Shown here: in pieces, positions 44,392-57,721 of the stretch | How positions within the stretch are numbered: position 1 is the first letter of the stretch | Layout: the number at the start of each line of letters is the position of its first letter | Assembly: GCA_021904315.1 (NCBI GenBank) | Contig: CM038910.1 | Location: forward strand, 22,516,256-22,580,255 | DNA from: Sphagnum magellanicum | Taxonomy: Eukaryota; Streptophyta; Sphagnopsida; Sphagnales; Sphagnaceae | Length of the DNA stretch: 64,000 nt | Direction of reading: 5' to 3' | Program-made: the position numbers and the translations under genes | Notes under the pieces: generated by a model | Seen by the model: only the letters and a program-made list of their open reading frames with translations | The model's database searches: none | Told to the model about the DNA's origin: nothing

Positions 44392-47300
44392 CTAGCACTG
44401 GTAGCACTTGTCAAAGAATCCGAAAGAGCTAATCTGTCTCACAAAGTTGGTGACACTAGCCCATCCACCAAAGCCACAACCCACAACGACTATCCAGAGC
44501 ACAATCATCCCATTGAAAAGGAACATAAGCATCCAACTGGGCATGAATGGTGGTAGCTTCACTGCGGAATTCTACACCAACAGGGAAGAAAAAAAACCCC
44601 AATTAGCTTAGAACACTAGGTACTAACCTGGTACAAAACTCTTTTCCAAAAGACTTGCCTTTTATTTTCTCTCTAATTAATCTTAACTCTTTGTATTGCA
44701 AGACAAACAGAATAGGGATTGTTCACCTTCATCAAATGTTTGAAGAGTAAAACGGTTGCAGACTTGGGACTTGGGTTGCATTAGGTTTGCAGGGAAATGC
44801 AAGTAGTATAGTGAACCAAATTTCCTGGCAGCTTTTTATTCAAGTTTTACACAGGGAAGAACTGTTGTTTTGAATTCAAACCCAATGAATGGAGGGATGG
44901 ATAGAGGACAAACCTGACGGGCAGCTTTTGTTCGATAAGTGACAAAGAAGGCAACAAGGGGAATAATGTAGACAGCAAAGGTGACCAGGAAGGCTCCCAT
45001 CACAGAGTTGATGGGACCAAAGAAAGGGATGGCTAGTGCCACAAACCATAGAAACAACACCACTGGAATTCGCACCAGGATTCGTAGCCCCAAACTGCGG
45101 GTGTGAACCTTGGCAAACTTCTCACACACCAGGAACACGGGGTGGACAAATAGTACAAACACCATACTCTGTTCATGCACAAAAACAGAACTCTTAGTCT
45201 TCTGCCTGTGACTGTCCTCTCACTGTCCTAGTGGCCTCATGTGTCAGGGGCATTTCAATGAGGTTCCACTATCATTTCTCTTCCATAGTTATTTGGACTG
45301 GTGTCCCACCTCTAAGACCCAAAGTGTCATACGCAATATAACCTCATTGACTCAGGCTGCTGGATGTTTCATAGATGGCCAACTCAAGGTTGTATATATG
45401 TACAACATATATCCCCCATCGCCTTTGGGGCTATTTCAAACACAAAGAGCAGCAGAAAAAGGTGGTACCTGGTGCAAAATTATAGACACAATGGCAAATG
45501 TCCTCCAAGGGGATGGTGGGAGAACGGCAAAAGCATTTGATCGATGTAGAAGAATATCACCAAAAGCCCAGTAAGTGGATACTGCACTTGGGATAGTGAC
45601 TGCAAACGTGTAAAATACAACTGCCAAGTATACGAATTTAAACTTTGATGGCCTTCTGGTAGCCTCCATAATTTCTCTGACCACATAACCACAACTCAGT
45701 ACCCATCAGCTCCATACTGAAAAACCATTCATACATAACTGTCCATTTTAGAGGACTTAACTAAGAGCAGCAGATAGTTCCAGATGGGTGATCAATGGGG
45801 TGTCCCATAATCCCTTTCCATACCAAAAAATGCCCCAAAAACAGGTCCATAGGTATATGCCTCTTTCTGTCATATGATGGCCTGAACAACCCACATTGAG
45901 CTAGTTTGTTCAATTTTTTTGACATTTCTCCCCATTTGAATATTTGCAGTGATTGAACATTTTGGTTTCAAATAGTCATTCGGATGGTCAATTGGATTGA
46001 CATAGCAATTACAGTGTTTTGTCTCTTGCATAGGATGGGACTATTAACAGTTTCTATGGTTCTGACCACAAAGGGACATTGCAAATTGTGAGATTGCAAT
46101 CATTTCTCTTCTGATGCCCTGCTGATTCCTTGTAGGCATGTTGAAGCCGACCTAGGTGGTACGAGGCGATCCTATGCAAATACATTATATGTTACACTCT
46201 ATGACCACTGCATCATCTTTTGACAGTTCAAGAAAGTGACCTAAAAATAAGAAACTTGACTCACATTGTTATTGCGTGACCACCAAATGCATACAACATA
46301 TTGGTTGCACCAGTGAAGAACTGAACCTTGTCAACTGCACCCACGTGCTCCACTCCAGGGACCTACATTTCCAAGTAGAGGTGCTTAAAAACTGTAATCA
46401 ACCTAATATATTACACTCACCCAAAACTAGAGAACTGCACCTGATGATGTTGTATCATCTATCTGCCACACCAGCAGTGTCGACAATATTAAGACCGATG
46501 TTGGAAATTCAAAAGCCCATCATGTTGGAGGTCCCACAAGTTTACAAATAAAACAAAATGTAAGCAATCAGTTGCTTGTCTATGAAAAATCAAGATATCT
46601 CGAAAAAGGAACTCTCAATGCTTCAACGGACAAGTGTTTGCATACATGGCTAAAATGTACACCTTGAGTACCTACAAAGATTCTCTAGCATTGCACATCT
46701 TATGGTGAAATTTCTGAAGTACCAAAGTGCATGTTGACATGGAATGGATCAGTGGGATTGTCAGCTTTAGAACACCAGATATTACCTGGCCATGCACAAG
46801 AGAGGCAACAAATAAATAGAGGCCAGTGATAGTTGTGGAGGATACACCCACAATAGCACCCACTCGAAAGTGCCCAAAACTGGGGACAATTACACTGATC
46901 AGTGCAAAAAGACCCACCACATACTCCCATTGCCGCTTGTTAAGGCTGTCATTCGCATAGTACAAATCACTGGTGCACATAGAACAGAACATCAGTATTC
47001 AAATCTCAAACCCAGATCAAATCAGAGTACTATATGACAATGTTTGAGATTCCTGATGTTGAATTACTGGTAGAGTCCTTGAACTATTGCTTTGTGCTGT
47101 TGATAAAACCATAGTCACTTCATCTAGAACACATTTTTGTCTGCAATTGTTTTCTACCTGAAAGCCAACTTCTTTGGATTGACAAACTCTTATTCCATGA
47201 ATTTGGGTAAAAGACATCATGTTTGATGAGTTGCAATCAAAGTGTAGCTAGGAGTCAATGGTTGATATAACAAACCTAGCAGATGCAATAAGCTGGATGA

Positions 47301-48465
47301 CTGATGCAAGTGCCAATGACAAGATCACGAAAAAGAATGTCATGTAGCGACCCCATTTTCCAGTCAAGCCTCCAATCACTTCATGATACTGCACATATTC
47401 ACAAAATTACTGAAATAGCCATACAGAAGTAAAAAAAAAACAATTCATGGCAATTCATTACACAATACTGCAGGCACTCACTCACTCACAAATACCAACC
47501 AGTGGATGGATGTTCAGCTTCCAATATTGACCATGACCTAATTTTCTTCAATTTGTGTTGTTGAGAGAGAGAGAGAGAGAGTTTGCAATGGTTTTTTTTT
47601 TTCCTCACCTGGAGAACATGTCTGGGAGGGTATACTTTGCCATGCAAACTGCGACGGGACTTGAACTCAAAGTAGAGCCATGTGAGGATGTACACCGTCC
47701 ACGCACCCAACAGACCATAAAAGATAAGGAATACTAGACCATAAGCATATCCCATTTGTGAGAAGCTGTACGGGAGAGTGAGTACCACTTGGCCAATCTG
47801 ATTCACACTCCTCACACACATTCTTTTGGATCAGTGTTTGTAATGTACTGGCAGCTGGTGCCAAGTCAATCAAGCTTCTGTTTGTTAGTCTCTATACTCC
47901 CCTTCTGGGCCTAGACCATATGCCATAATAGGCTATATAGCTGCCATAACAACCTTGGAAGTTCTCTAATGTGTAATGGAGGTGGGATCTAGACATCAGG
48001 TAGAGTATCAAAATGTTCTGCTTCACTCATACACTGCCATTGTGGGTTCAGCTTCCAACTATGCGTTTTGTTTTCTTTTTGGTTCTTTGGGTGTCTATAC
48101 AGTTCCAAGAATTTCACACGAGAGGTTTGTGTACATCAACTCGTCCAAGCTCTGAAGAATCAAGGCCCTAGGGTAGAGGAAATATAGCTGAGGGAGTGTA
48201 AGAAAACCTGAGCAGCTGCAGCAATGAGCCAGGAATCGAATGTAGAGGTACCCCACCAGATGGAATGCGAAGCTGAAGGACCTTCGACTGCACCTTTACT
48301 ACTACTACTCAATGCGTGCTCTGTGCCAGCAGCAGTAGCCACCACCCCATTGGAGCTGTCCCCATTGGTGGATGCAGACAGGCCTTCTGCAGTGCCACCA
48401 AGCTCAACCGACTGCTCTGCAGCTGCAGCAGCAGAACCCCCTGCTGCTTCTTCCATAGCCACCAT
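44392..48465 (-). CDS. LAX: AUX1/LAX-family auxin influx carrier-like protein, copy 2 (8 exons)
   Basis: Paralogue of the gene at 961-5027 with identical exon structure: 48465-48208, 47797-47609, 47388-47276, 46969-46786, 46362-46265, 45676-45469, 45168-44914 and 44571-44392. All introns have GT-AG ends and no frame is broken, giving 494 aa. An alternative ATG at 48534 would add 23 residues. Compared with copy 1 it differs at 13 residues: A2V, A47G, K141V, A179V, G202E, S236G, S250P, F365C, D404N, K407M, M462I, I464V and V469F (copy 1 to copy 2). It keeps the family-typical GPIN and GFGGW, so copy 2 looks more conservative there, but F365C is private to it. Role as for copy 1: probable proton-driven auxin uptake at the plasma membrane. 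Confidence 0.93.
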
Positions 48466-48979
48466 CTCTTCCGCCCTCGACGATACAGTTACTGAGAACA
48501 ACAACCAACAATCCACAGCTCTGTTGCAGCTCAAATTTGGTGGGATTACGAGGGAATTACACCTACAACAAGGTGATTAGTGGGCATGCCGTCGCAATGT
48601 CGGTCGATCCCAACGAGCTTCAAGACTTGGTACATGCTTTCTCTTTACTCTCGTTTGCGGCTGCAAAATGCAACGGCTTCCCAGGCATGATTATCGATGG
48701 CGACGATTCGATGGAAGGAGTTCACGAAAAACCCATTTCTCACGAGGAAGATACACACATAGAAAAAATGTGGTGAGAATGGGTGGGTGGTTTTCCGGCT
48801 ACAGCTGCTGTAGCAAAATCATGTACTGGCAATCACTCGGTGTTTCGGCATTTGTTACTTACATCTCTTCATAGTCTGTTGTTGTTGTTGTATTATGGAG
48901 TTGTTGTTAAGTTTCTGTCAGGTACTCACCTAAGAAAATCCCAATAACTTTTCTATGCCATCTTTTGCACGCTGTTTAC

Positions 48980-49205
48980 TTCAACACAACCCCCATCATC
49001 AGCATCATCATCTCCATCATCTCCATCTTGTGTCCCAGCATCATCCCCCATCCCTTCATGGCCAATCCTTTCATCTCATCATGACCAACCCTTTCATCTC
49101 ATCATGTGCAATTCTCCATCCCATCATGGCCAACCCTTCATCTCATCATGTGCAACTCTTCATCACATCATCACTAACCCTTCATCCCATCATGTCCCAT
49201 CCTTA
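48980..49205. repeat. CATCAT minisatellite, copy 2
   Basis: This is the same array as 5545-5770 with several small unit gains and losses. It lies about 0.5-0.7 kb upstream of the LAX start. Confidence 0.75.
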
Positions 49206-50069
49206 AATATATTCCCAACAGAATTTTCAGCCCTTTTTCTAATCAACAATTTGGCCCATCTCTTCTTGCATGCTACTTCAACACAACCCCAACATCTCAC
49301 ATCCCATCATCCTCCATCTCATTTCCAACCATTTATAGCTTCATTTTCAACGCTTTAGAGTTAAGGTTGCTTCCAACAAAATTTTCGAGCTCCTTTTTGT
49401 CAACATCTGGCCCATCTTTTGCACACCTCCCACCCTCCACATAATGTTTTCCAACCCCTTCATATTAGGATCCATCACTCCCACCAAAATTTTCAGGCCC
49501 TTATTGAATCAATCAACATTTGGCTAAATCCCCTTTCCTAGGTGAGAACAACAACAACAAGGTTCAAGTTGTCAGTTTGGGGGGCCCTCAATCCCACTCA
49601 AAAAGCTTCACCCATCTGCTTCTGCCTGACGCTTTGGCATTAATAAATGTGTTGCAGGATTGCAAATCATTTGTTGGGAAGATGTACAGATGGGTGTTAC
49701 AAATTTGGTTGGTTCCGACTACCACCAGCATTCAACAACTGAATTATTAACAGAATTGCTCAAGATGATCACATTGAGTGATGGGAAGTGACTGAAGTGA
49801 CTGGGTTCATTTCTTGGTCAAAAGTGGCTACATACTTTTTTTTGGGTTGTGTCAGCTTTTAAAATAATTGCATTAATTGCATAAAATTCAGAAAAACAAT
49901 CCAACGAAAATTAAGGGTAAAAATCGAACGGATATGCCAAAATATAACTCATTTACTTTGTTGATGTCAAGGAAGAGAAGTAATGAATTTGAAAAATAAA
50001 AGCCACTTATTTTGTTGATGGTGAGAAGAAGAATGTTCAATTTGTGTTGTAGGAATTTGTCTATCTAAA

Positions 50070-50268
50070 GGTGTGTTCACAGTTGGGTATTAGGAACTCT
50101 AGTGTTGAGTTCCTTAACACACCATACTAGTCATTTAAGACTTAAACTTATTGTGAAGATTTTATGTTAAACTAACATTGACTTAACATTTAAGCTGTCG
50201 CCCATCTAACATTGGGTGCCACCCAGATTTTCATGTAACACTGATTTAACATCAAGTGTGAATGCACC
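50070..50268. mobile_element. MITE, copy 2 equivalent of 6590-6787
   Basis: Same position and ends as in copy 1 (GGTGTGTTCAC to GAATGCACC). It therefore predates the duplication. Confidence 0.7.
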
Positions 50269-50685
50269 ATAATGTTATTATCCATAACAAAATGGGTTGG
50301 TTACCTGTAATGTTAGCAGACCGGTTACAAGTTTCTCAGGTCTTATTTGCATTTGCAAGTTTTATCCTAGGTGGGATAGGTAGTGCTCCTGGGTTCTACT
50401 TTGGTAGGTTCCTACGTGCCTAACAGGGCAAGAATCGATCAGGAACAACTACCATTCCAAACTGGAACAAGCCCTTCCCGGCCCTAATTGGGCCTATCAC
50501 CACCATACGAGATGCCTCTTGTACTAATGGGCCAGTCACTTTCCATAGTTCGTATAAATGCAGAGGGTCTTATTATCCTTTACGGAATGGTGAAGTCCCT
50601 GACCATTATGTTGGATAATGCACCTAAGCGCCCATTTGGGCAAAGCTAGGTCACACCCCAAACCTATTTATTTTTTCATGAGAGA

Positions 50686-52774
50686 GGCTGTTTCATGACA
50701 TTAAGGTCTTTCATGGCAGATTCAACAATCCAGAAAAAAAATGATGTTCAATAGACACATTTTGGTCACTATTACATGTGTATGATCATCATTAGAAGAT
50801 TATGTAATCTGTTGTGAGCTCGAAGATGACGTAATCTGCCACCCCAGACCCTAATGTCCTCTCTTGGGATCATATTAATCATAAGGAATCTCCACTGATT
50901 CCTAGACCCTTAGCTTTTTACCCAAGGAGCAAATGGCCCATGAAGGATTCAAGGCCCTAGTAGTAGGCCATTGGTCTTTGCTTGCACCCCAGCTATGGCC
51001 ATTGCCCTTTCACTAGTACATGAGCTTAGGATGTACTGTAATAGGTAGATTAAATCGGTAGACAATTTTATTTTTTGAATGGCACAAATGAATGGATTTA
51101 TTGTGAAGAAGGAAACAAAACAGCGCGCCCCCCCTTTCCCCCCCCCCCCCCCCCCCCACAAACAATTTGTAGACAAATTTGACTCTCCAAGAAAATAGCA
51201 AAGATCGGGTGCCAATTAGTGTTTTTCTTTTTTGTGCGAATTCTTTGGATAAAATGCAAAAAAAATTTACACATGCACGAAAATTTTGTGAAATTTAGGG
51301 ATTTTTTCACCATTTCTCGAAATAAAAATAATTAAATTAGCTAGATTCAGTCCTAGGCACTTTGTAGGTCACCGGTCCAAGTAGCACTTTTGTAAAAATG
51401 GTACAGCCCTACCTAGGACAGTCACCATTTAATGCTAGTTAATGCTGGGGATCCCCACCAGTAGACCTACTTGAGATTTGAAAAAGAAAAAACCTGGTAC
51501 CAATCAGCCTTTTTTTTTTTTTTTTGAGTGCGAAAATAAAAAATAAATTTTAAAAGAGAATATTCCGTCAAAATATTCCTTTTTGAAGGGAAAAAATATT
51601 TCAATTTCTTTATAATTAAATAAGTCATCACATTTGGACGTTGATTTGAGTTTGGTAACATTTTTATAAATAGTGCTTTTTACTATTAACACGGGTTGTA
51701 AAAACGTGTTGCCATTGAATGCTGAATCCCTTTTGGGATTCTATGCAAGGACACAACATCAGAAAATTGAAAAAAAAATCACCGGTGCCAAGTGCCAATC
51801 CAATCTTGGTTGAAAGAAAAGAAAAAAAGAAAAAACTGGTGTTGGGCATGTAGGTAAAGTAAACTGGCCCATCATCGAACACTAGCTTATCACCAAACAC
51901 TTTGGCAGTTCTTTCTCAATTCTTCTGCATTTTGAGTGATTTAAAACGTTGCAGCAGCACCTTCTCAAGCTTTAAAAATAATCTTTGAAATGCAACGGAG
52001 CAGTCAAACAAGAGTAGCAAAGAAAATACATTTTTTCAATTGCAAAATGCATTTTTCTTCATTTTGACCCTTCCTACTTCATCAGTGCATAACTTTCTCA
52101 TTTTATTTTTGGTTCAAATTGAGCAATTTAAACTGCTCTGAAATCACCATCTTAAACTGTACAAATAATGTTCTAGCTCTAAAGGCAATAAAGTAATATT
52201 TAAGGATTTTTTGAGGGGTTCAAAAATAGGTTATGAGCTGTTCGATCAAGAATGTTTTTGTAAAAATGACCTCCTCTACTTGGGTGGGCCATAACTTTCT
52301 TACCTCTAGTCCACCTCTAGTCCATTTTGGCTGATTTTTAGTGCAATAGATGTGCAAAGAAGAGGGCTCCACCTACTCTCTGGAAACCATAAACAATGAG
52401 TCCCTCCTGCAAAAGTGGCGAGAGACCCTACCTAAAATGTACAATTACCAGCCTCTCTACCCTAGTTGTTCTCAATAAAAAAAATTTTATGAAACAAACA
52501 GAAAAAACAAAATGACCTTTGATTGAGCTACAGTGAACCAGCACCCATCACTGCACCATGAAGGATGGATGGTAAGTGGTCAGGAAACAGTTTTCTGTTG
52601 GGTTCCAGTTGACTACCGAACCATGGTGGTTAGCCCAGTAGCTTTTTTTTTTCTTACCTACCTCCCACCAGGTATGTAAAATCAGCCCTTACCTATGTAT
52701 AAACCATCTATTTACCTGGTAGTTACTTATTTTTTAACCTATCTACCTACACATGAGACCTATTTCTTACAGAA
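50686..52774. other. Intergenic DNA of duplication copy 2, no gene recognised
   Basis: This is the equivalent of 26096-28177 and includes a long poly-C tract at about 51121-51158. Short ORFs there encode low-complexity Gly or Lys runs. Confidence 0.6.
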
Positions 52775-52909
52775 TTGATTACCAAGGTGAAACCAAATTT
52801 TAACTCAGTTGAGGTTCATCCACAATTGAATAATAACAGACATCCAGTGGACAGTGCACTGGTGGGTGCTAGTTCACTCTGTTTCTACAGGGAACAAACC
52901 CATACTTCA

Positions 52910-53103
52910 GGTGCATTCACACTCAGTGTTTGGGAGTCCCATAACACCATTCTTGTCATTTAGGACTTACACCTACTTACCATGAACATTTTATGTTAAC
53001 ATTCACTTAACATTAAGCTATTGCCCATTTAACATTGGGTGCCACCTAGGATGACACCTAGATTTTCATTTAACACTGACTTAACATCAAGTGTGAATGC
53101 ACC
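52910..53103. mobile_element. MITE, copy 2 equivalent of 28315-28508
   Basis: The termini are GGTGCATTCACACT and GTGTGAATGCACC. It has the same flanks as in copy 1. Confidence 0.8.
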
Positions 53104-53290
53104 ATTAGATGATATTGACATCTACTTAGAAAGGCCCTGGCAAAATTCTTATACCCATGAGAGAGGACGGAATCAGATCAAAGATGATGAGAAGGTCATC
53201 GGGATTCAGTAAGTTGCCCTCAGCAACCTCTTCTAACTTATATCCAACGTTGAAAAGATCTAGTTAGCTAGAAGAAAAACTGTTTTTTAC

Positions 53291-53371
53291 ATGCAACTAC
53301 ACATGTTGTATGCAACTGAAAAATGTTACATCCAATTATTTTTGGGTTGTATGCGACATGTGTAGTTGCAT
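53291..53371. repeat. Fold-back repeat, copy 2
   Basis: This is the equivalent of 28696-28776. The arms are 53291-53317 and 53345-53371, with slightly more mismatches. Confidence 0.75.
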
Positions 53372-55607
53372 AAGACAAGTTTAAAAATTTTTAAAAAATT
53401 ATTAATATAATAAAATCTCACCAAAGTTTTGTGTCTTTCTGCACGTACCTCTTTTGTGTAGAAGAATCAAGGCAACTCCTTTTCAGTGTTCCAGCAACAT
53501 CCACAGATCATTGCAATGCTCACAATTCAAGTAAGTAATTCTATTTGCATGATAGCAAAATGTGGAGATATTATATTACTACTCACAAAGTCTTGGAATT
53601 CTTGCTCTACAGGTTGATCCACAACGGCCTTTAAACCCCAGAGAAAAGACTTACATTTAGAGGAGAGTACTAAGGGGCATCTCTATCCACACCCCCCTAT
53701 TTGGGCCTCTACTAGCGTTTACAGTATCCCACATAGAGTGTAAACAATTTCCCCATCCTTATCCTTAAACATGAAATATTGGATACTACACAAGGTGAGA
53801 GACTACTTAAATGTAGTCACAACCTAGGCCAATCTTTATGGCTAGCCAATCACAAGTAGTCATTTTCTTTTATACTAACCCCTTTAAAGTTATTGTATCT
53901 TTTCCATATTTTCGGGTCCAAAGTCCAAACGCAATTTCATAGTATCTAATAGCTGGACTTCATTTGAAATCATGTTTACAGGTGATTTTTATTGCTGCCA
54001 TTGCTTAGCATCTCCACCCACAGCAATAAAATGGCGTATACAGTTTCTTTTTATTCCAATCAAACAGAATGAAACTCAGTTGAGGCCAATAAAGATGTTC
54101 CACATACAGCGCCCTCCAAGATGGTCAGTATTTAGAAATGACTGTTTTGTATTGCCAGTCATAATAAGCCCAGGTGGTGACATTCAAAATAATTTATTAC
54201 TATATACTACTCATTTTTGCATGTTTTGGAAGAGGGGGGGAGAAGGAATGGAGAATTAATTTACATTTTATGTTATTTGTGGTAAACATTAATACCGTAG
54301 AGCTGTGAAAAGGGAGTGTGAGTTGAGATCTGCAGCAGTGCTCAGTATGTGACCCTGCAAAAATGTGTCTCATATACAAAGTCAATACATGCCAGTTTGC
54401 CTCAGCAAAATGGTTTCCACCTAACATTTTGCACAGGATGAAGAGGCTGGCAAAAGGCAGAGAAACACCTAACACCTGCTGTTGATTGGCTAGATACTTT
54501 GATTGGTCCGCGTGGGTTGCTAGTAGAATTCGGTCTTTCACCTTTTGCAGTCCAAGTTTCAGTTTTATGAGTGAGGTTAGGAAAAATAACTGATCTCGGA
54601 GGTCCACAGACTGAACATGGATGGAGCCAGTGTAAAAGTATGTTGAATAGGGTGACATTGTGAAGTTGATAAGCAAGTCAATGAATGGGATCCCTGAATC
54701 CATTATATAAGGTGGGTCAAAGGTGACTAAATCTTCCAGCCAAAACTCCTTTGAAGTTTTAAGATCATACTAGAATCTTGCACACACCCCAAATTGAACA
54801 AATATTAAAAATGTTTGGTTCAACAAGAAAACAACAACTCAGAGCCTGTAATTGACAGAAAAGCTGGAAACCAAGGGTTTATAAAAGACAATACAAATAA
54901 GTGGATTCATATTGATATGCAAACCGCGTATAGATAAAGCTAGCAAACACCATGCTTTGCAACAATTAACAACTTGCCTGTCTGGCCCATCCAAGATGGC
55001 CGATCACTAGCATGGGACTATGGACAATGTATGGTTATGGGTCCAAGTGCACCGATGCAAGCCACCACATTCTCCAACTTTACCAGCCTTATTCAAATGG
55101 AGTAAGCTTGACTTACAGGAGCATGTATGTACTTAGAAATCATTCAGAAGCACAATCTGGTGGCACAGGCTTTTTGCAGATAAAAGGGGATTTTACTCAC
55201 CAAGTGTTGCGTTAGATTAGATTTCATGCCCTTCATTTGACCCCTATTCCACACAAATCATTTGTGCAATCTTCACAAGATCTTTCAATACTGAGGCCCA
55301 CACCTGAATAGTACATCCAAACGCATTTTTCTAATTCTAAAATGTAGCATTGTGACAAGTTAGTGAGAAGGGAAGTTTATGAAAGCCTCAATAGCAGCAA
55401 AACTATATTACAACTTGTATCCAAAGTGGACCTGGGCCTCTCCAAAGTGGGCCTCCGTTTGTGGTTCTCCACTTTTGAGGGCCGCACTGCACTTCCAAGG
55501 TCTTCACCACTGGGCCTTTAGCCTAATTGGTGTTGTATCCAGTGGATCTCTCAACATTTTTTTCCCTCTATTTTGACCTCCTTGTATTTCTTGATTTTAA
55601 AACCCTA
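53372..55607. other. Intergenic DNA, no gene recognised
   Basis: This is the equivalent of 28777-31038. A 167-codon minus-strand ORF (54200-54703) is longer than its copy 1 counterpart. It has no recognisable domain, and the copy 1 version is interrupted, so it is probably not a gene. Confidence 0.5.
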
Positions 55608-55720
55608 GTTGGGTCTTTCAGCTCAATGGTTTAGAATGCTACCTAAACATGGGGAAGGTCTTGAATTCAACTTCTTGAAATTTTGATAGTGTAGGCCCAA
55701 GATTTTTTTTTTTTGGCTAG
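55608..55720 (+). repeat. SINE-like sequence A, copy 2
   Basis: This is the equivalent of 31039-31150, with the same A-box-like and B-box-like motifs and a longer T tract. Confidence 0.45.
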
Positions 55721-56099
55721 GCCCCTTTATGATTAATTAGTGCCAAACATCAATTGTAGGTACAATAACCAACTCTAGGGGCCATGAGATGACTAGCTCC
55801 TCCTTGCTTTCATTGGTTCTACTTAGTGTTTTTATTTGTGGCGAATTTTCACCACATGACAACAAAAAAAATGCATGGTGAATGGCTTTGAGGATTTTGA
55901 GTCATAGGATCTGAAAAAATCAAAATGATGCAACATGGATGAGCGAAGTAGGCATATTGTTGACTGATGATCCCATGTTGCCTACTTTGTTTTATAGTGA
56001 CACTATCTTGTGTCCACTCTATCCAATGGGGACATTACACTTTTGTTCACTCTATTCAATGGTGACAATACAATTTTGGCCTTAACATGACCCTCATGT

Positions 56100-57721
56100 A
56101 TTCCGGATTCTGTCTTCAAAATTCTATGAATAGTAAAGTATAGATTTGCATTGTCAAAGAACAACTACATAATCATTCTAATTGTTTTAAATGAACTAAG
56201 TGTTCCTCTTAAGGCACCAATGTAACCTTTTGTGCTACACTATTCACATTTTAAGTTGTGGATTGTTCCACCTATGCTATAGATAACCCTTCATTCTAAG
56301 GTTGAATATGGGGAATTTGTCGATACAATTCTTGATGTACCTCTTCAATGGTCTTTGTATGACCGTTATTTCCTTCCTTTAGAAGTGTCCCTTGTTGGAG
56401 TAGCTATACCATAAACTGCAAAGTGAGAAACAATTTGTGTTGTCGTGTACTTAATAAAATATGTTGTTTTTAATGTTGTAGCAATTGTTCCTACACTTCT
56501 ATGGCTACATATGTAGTATGTTCCACTATTTGACCACCTTCTAGCTCAACAATGTCATTCTCCATTGCATCTCCTCCCTTCATTTCTTCAAGCGCTACTT
56601 ACTATACCTATGATGCTTCTCCACTTGTGCTTGCTTGAAATTGCTCTATGTTTGATTACACAAAGTTATCTTCTAGAATGACAAAAGGAGATTCATAAAC
56701 AAATATGGATAGGCTTCCTTATACACTTTGAGATTCCTCTTGTATTTGGCTTCACCTGCTTTATGTTTTTTAAACAAACCATTAACATCCTTCTATTGAA
56801 TATCCTGGACTAAATTCTGCTAGACATAATATCCGATGCACCTAACTCCATGGACTTGTGTTTAGTCCTCAAGATAATATTTTGCATGAACAAATTGTTA
56901 TACTCTTGAAGTCTGTGCTTTGAAGAGTATGGCTCCATACCTTTTAGTTTATCCACAATTGCCTTTATATGCTTGGAATCATGTTGAAATGACTAAATTG
57001 CCCTACTACATGTAGCTTGTGTTTGTTCCTTTGCCAACAATGCATCATTCTTTTGATGTACAACAATTTTAATATCTTGTTTGAGCTTTAAAATTTTTGT
57101 TTCCTACTCTTTTACAACATGATCCAAACTACTCTTATCCTTTTGTAATGTTACAAATTGGGCTTCAAATTCATTTGTTTGTTTTTTCAAAGCTTAATAT
57201 TTCCAATCCTCCTTCTCTTTACTTCAATAGATCTTTCTCCTCCTTTATTCTATCCATAGATTCTAATTGTTGTTCCACATTGTGTTTTCTTTTACTCACT
57301 TGAAATAACTCCATCTATATCTTGTTCAATTGTTGTTCCTTGGCTTGTTACACTTCTTTGTTTGAACTTCATGAATTATGATCTTGTGTTTCAAATATTC
57401 CACTTCTTGTATTGCATATTCAGGTTTGTTTTCCAAATTTAACTTTTATGCTTCAAGTTTGTTTCACTATAGTTTAAGTCCTAATAGTTCAATCATCGTT
57501 TTCTCCATCTTTTTGTTGTAATGTGCCAGATGTTGGAACATTCCAACAACCTTTAGATATTCTTTTGCCTCTTGACTCAAAGATCCAAATGTTTATGGTG
57601 TTTAAAAAACTAAAGCACCTCCCTAGATGTTTCAACAAATGGTGTTACACTTTTATAAGTTCCATATTGAATTCCTACTACATAGAAACCTCTTGGCAAT
57701 GATGTATGATCTTCATGTTGT
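56100..57721 (-). pseudogene. Degenerate coiled-coil coding remnant, copy 2
   Basis: This is the equivalent of 31700-33151. Minus-strand sequence gives heptad-rich fragments such as VSKRKHNVEQQLESMDRIKEE, shortened here to its core EQQLESMDRIKEE, with stops mostly at former Gln codons. It continues the frame region seen upstream at 59930-61433, and CACTA-like element 3 splits the two. Confidence 0.5.

Larger units (their letters stand above)
48466..50685. promoter_or_regulatory. Upstream region of LAX copy 2
   Basis: This is the equivalent of 5028-7197, with an altered CATCAT array (48980-49200), the MITE at 50070-50268 and the empty insertion site of the outer Gypsy element. A 79-codon plus-strand ORF (48537-48776) is preserved, whereas the ORF at 49520-49750 is shifted relative to copy 1. 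Confidence 0.45.
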
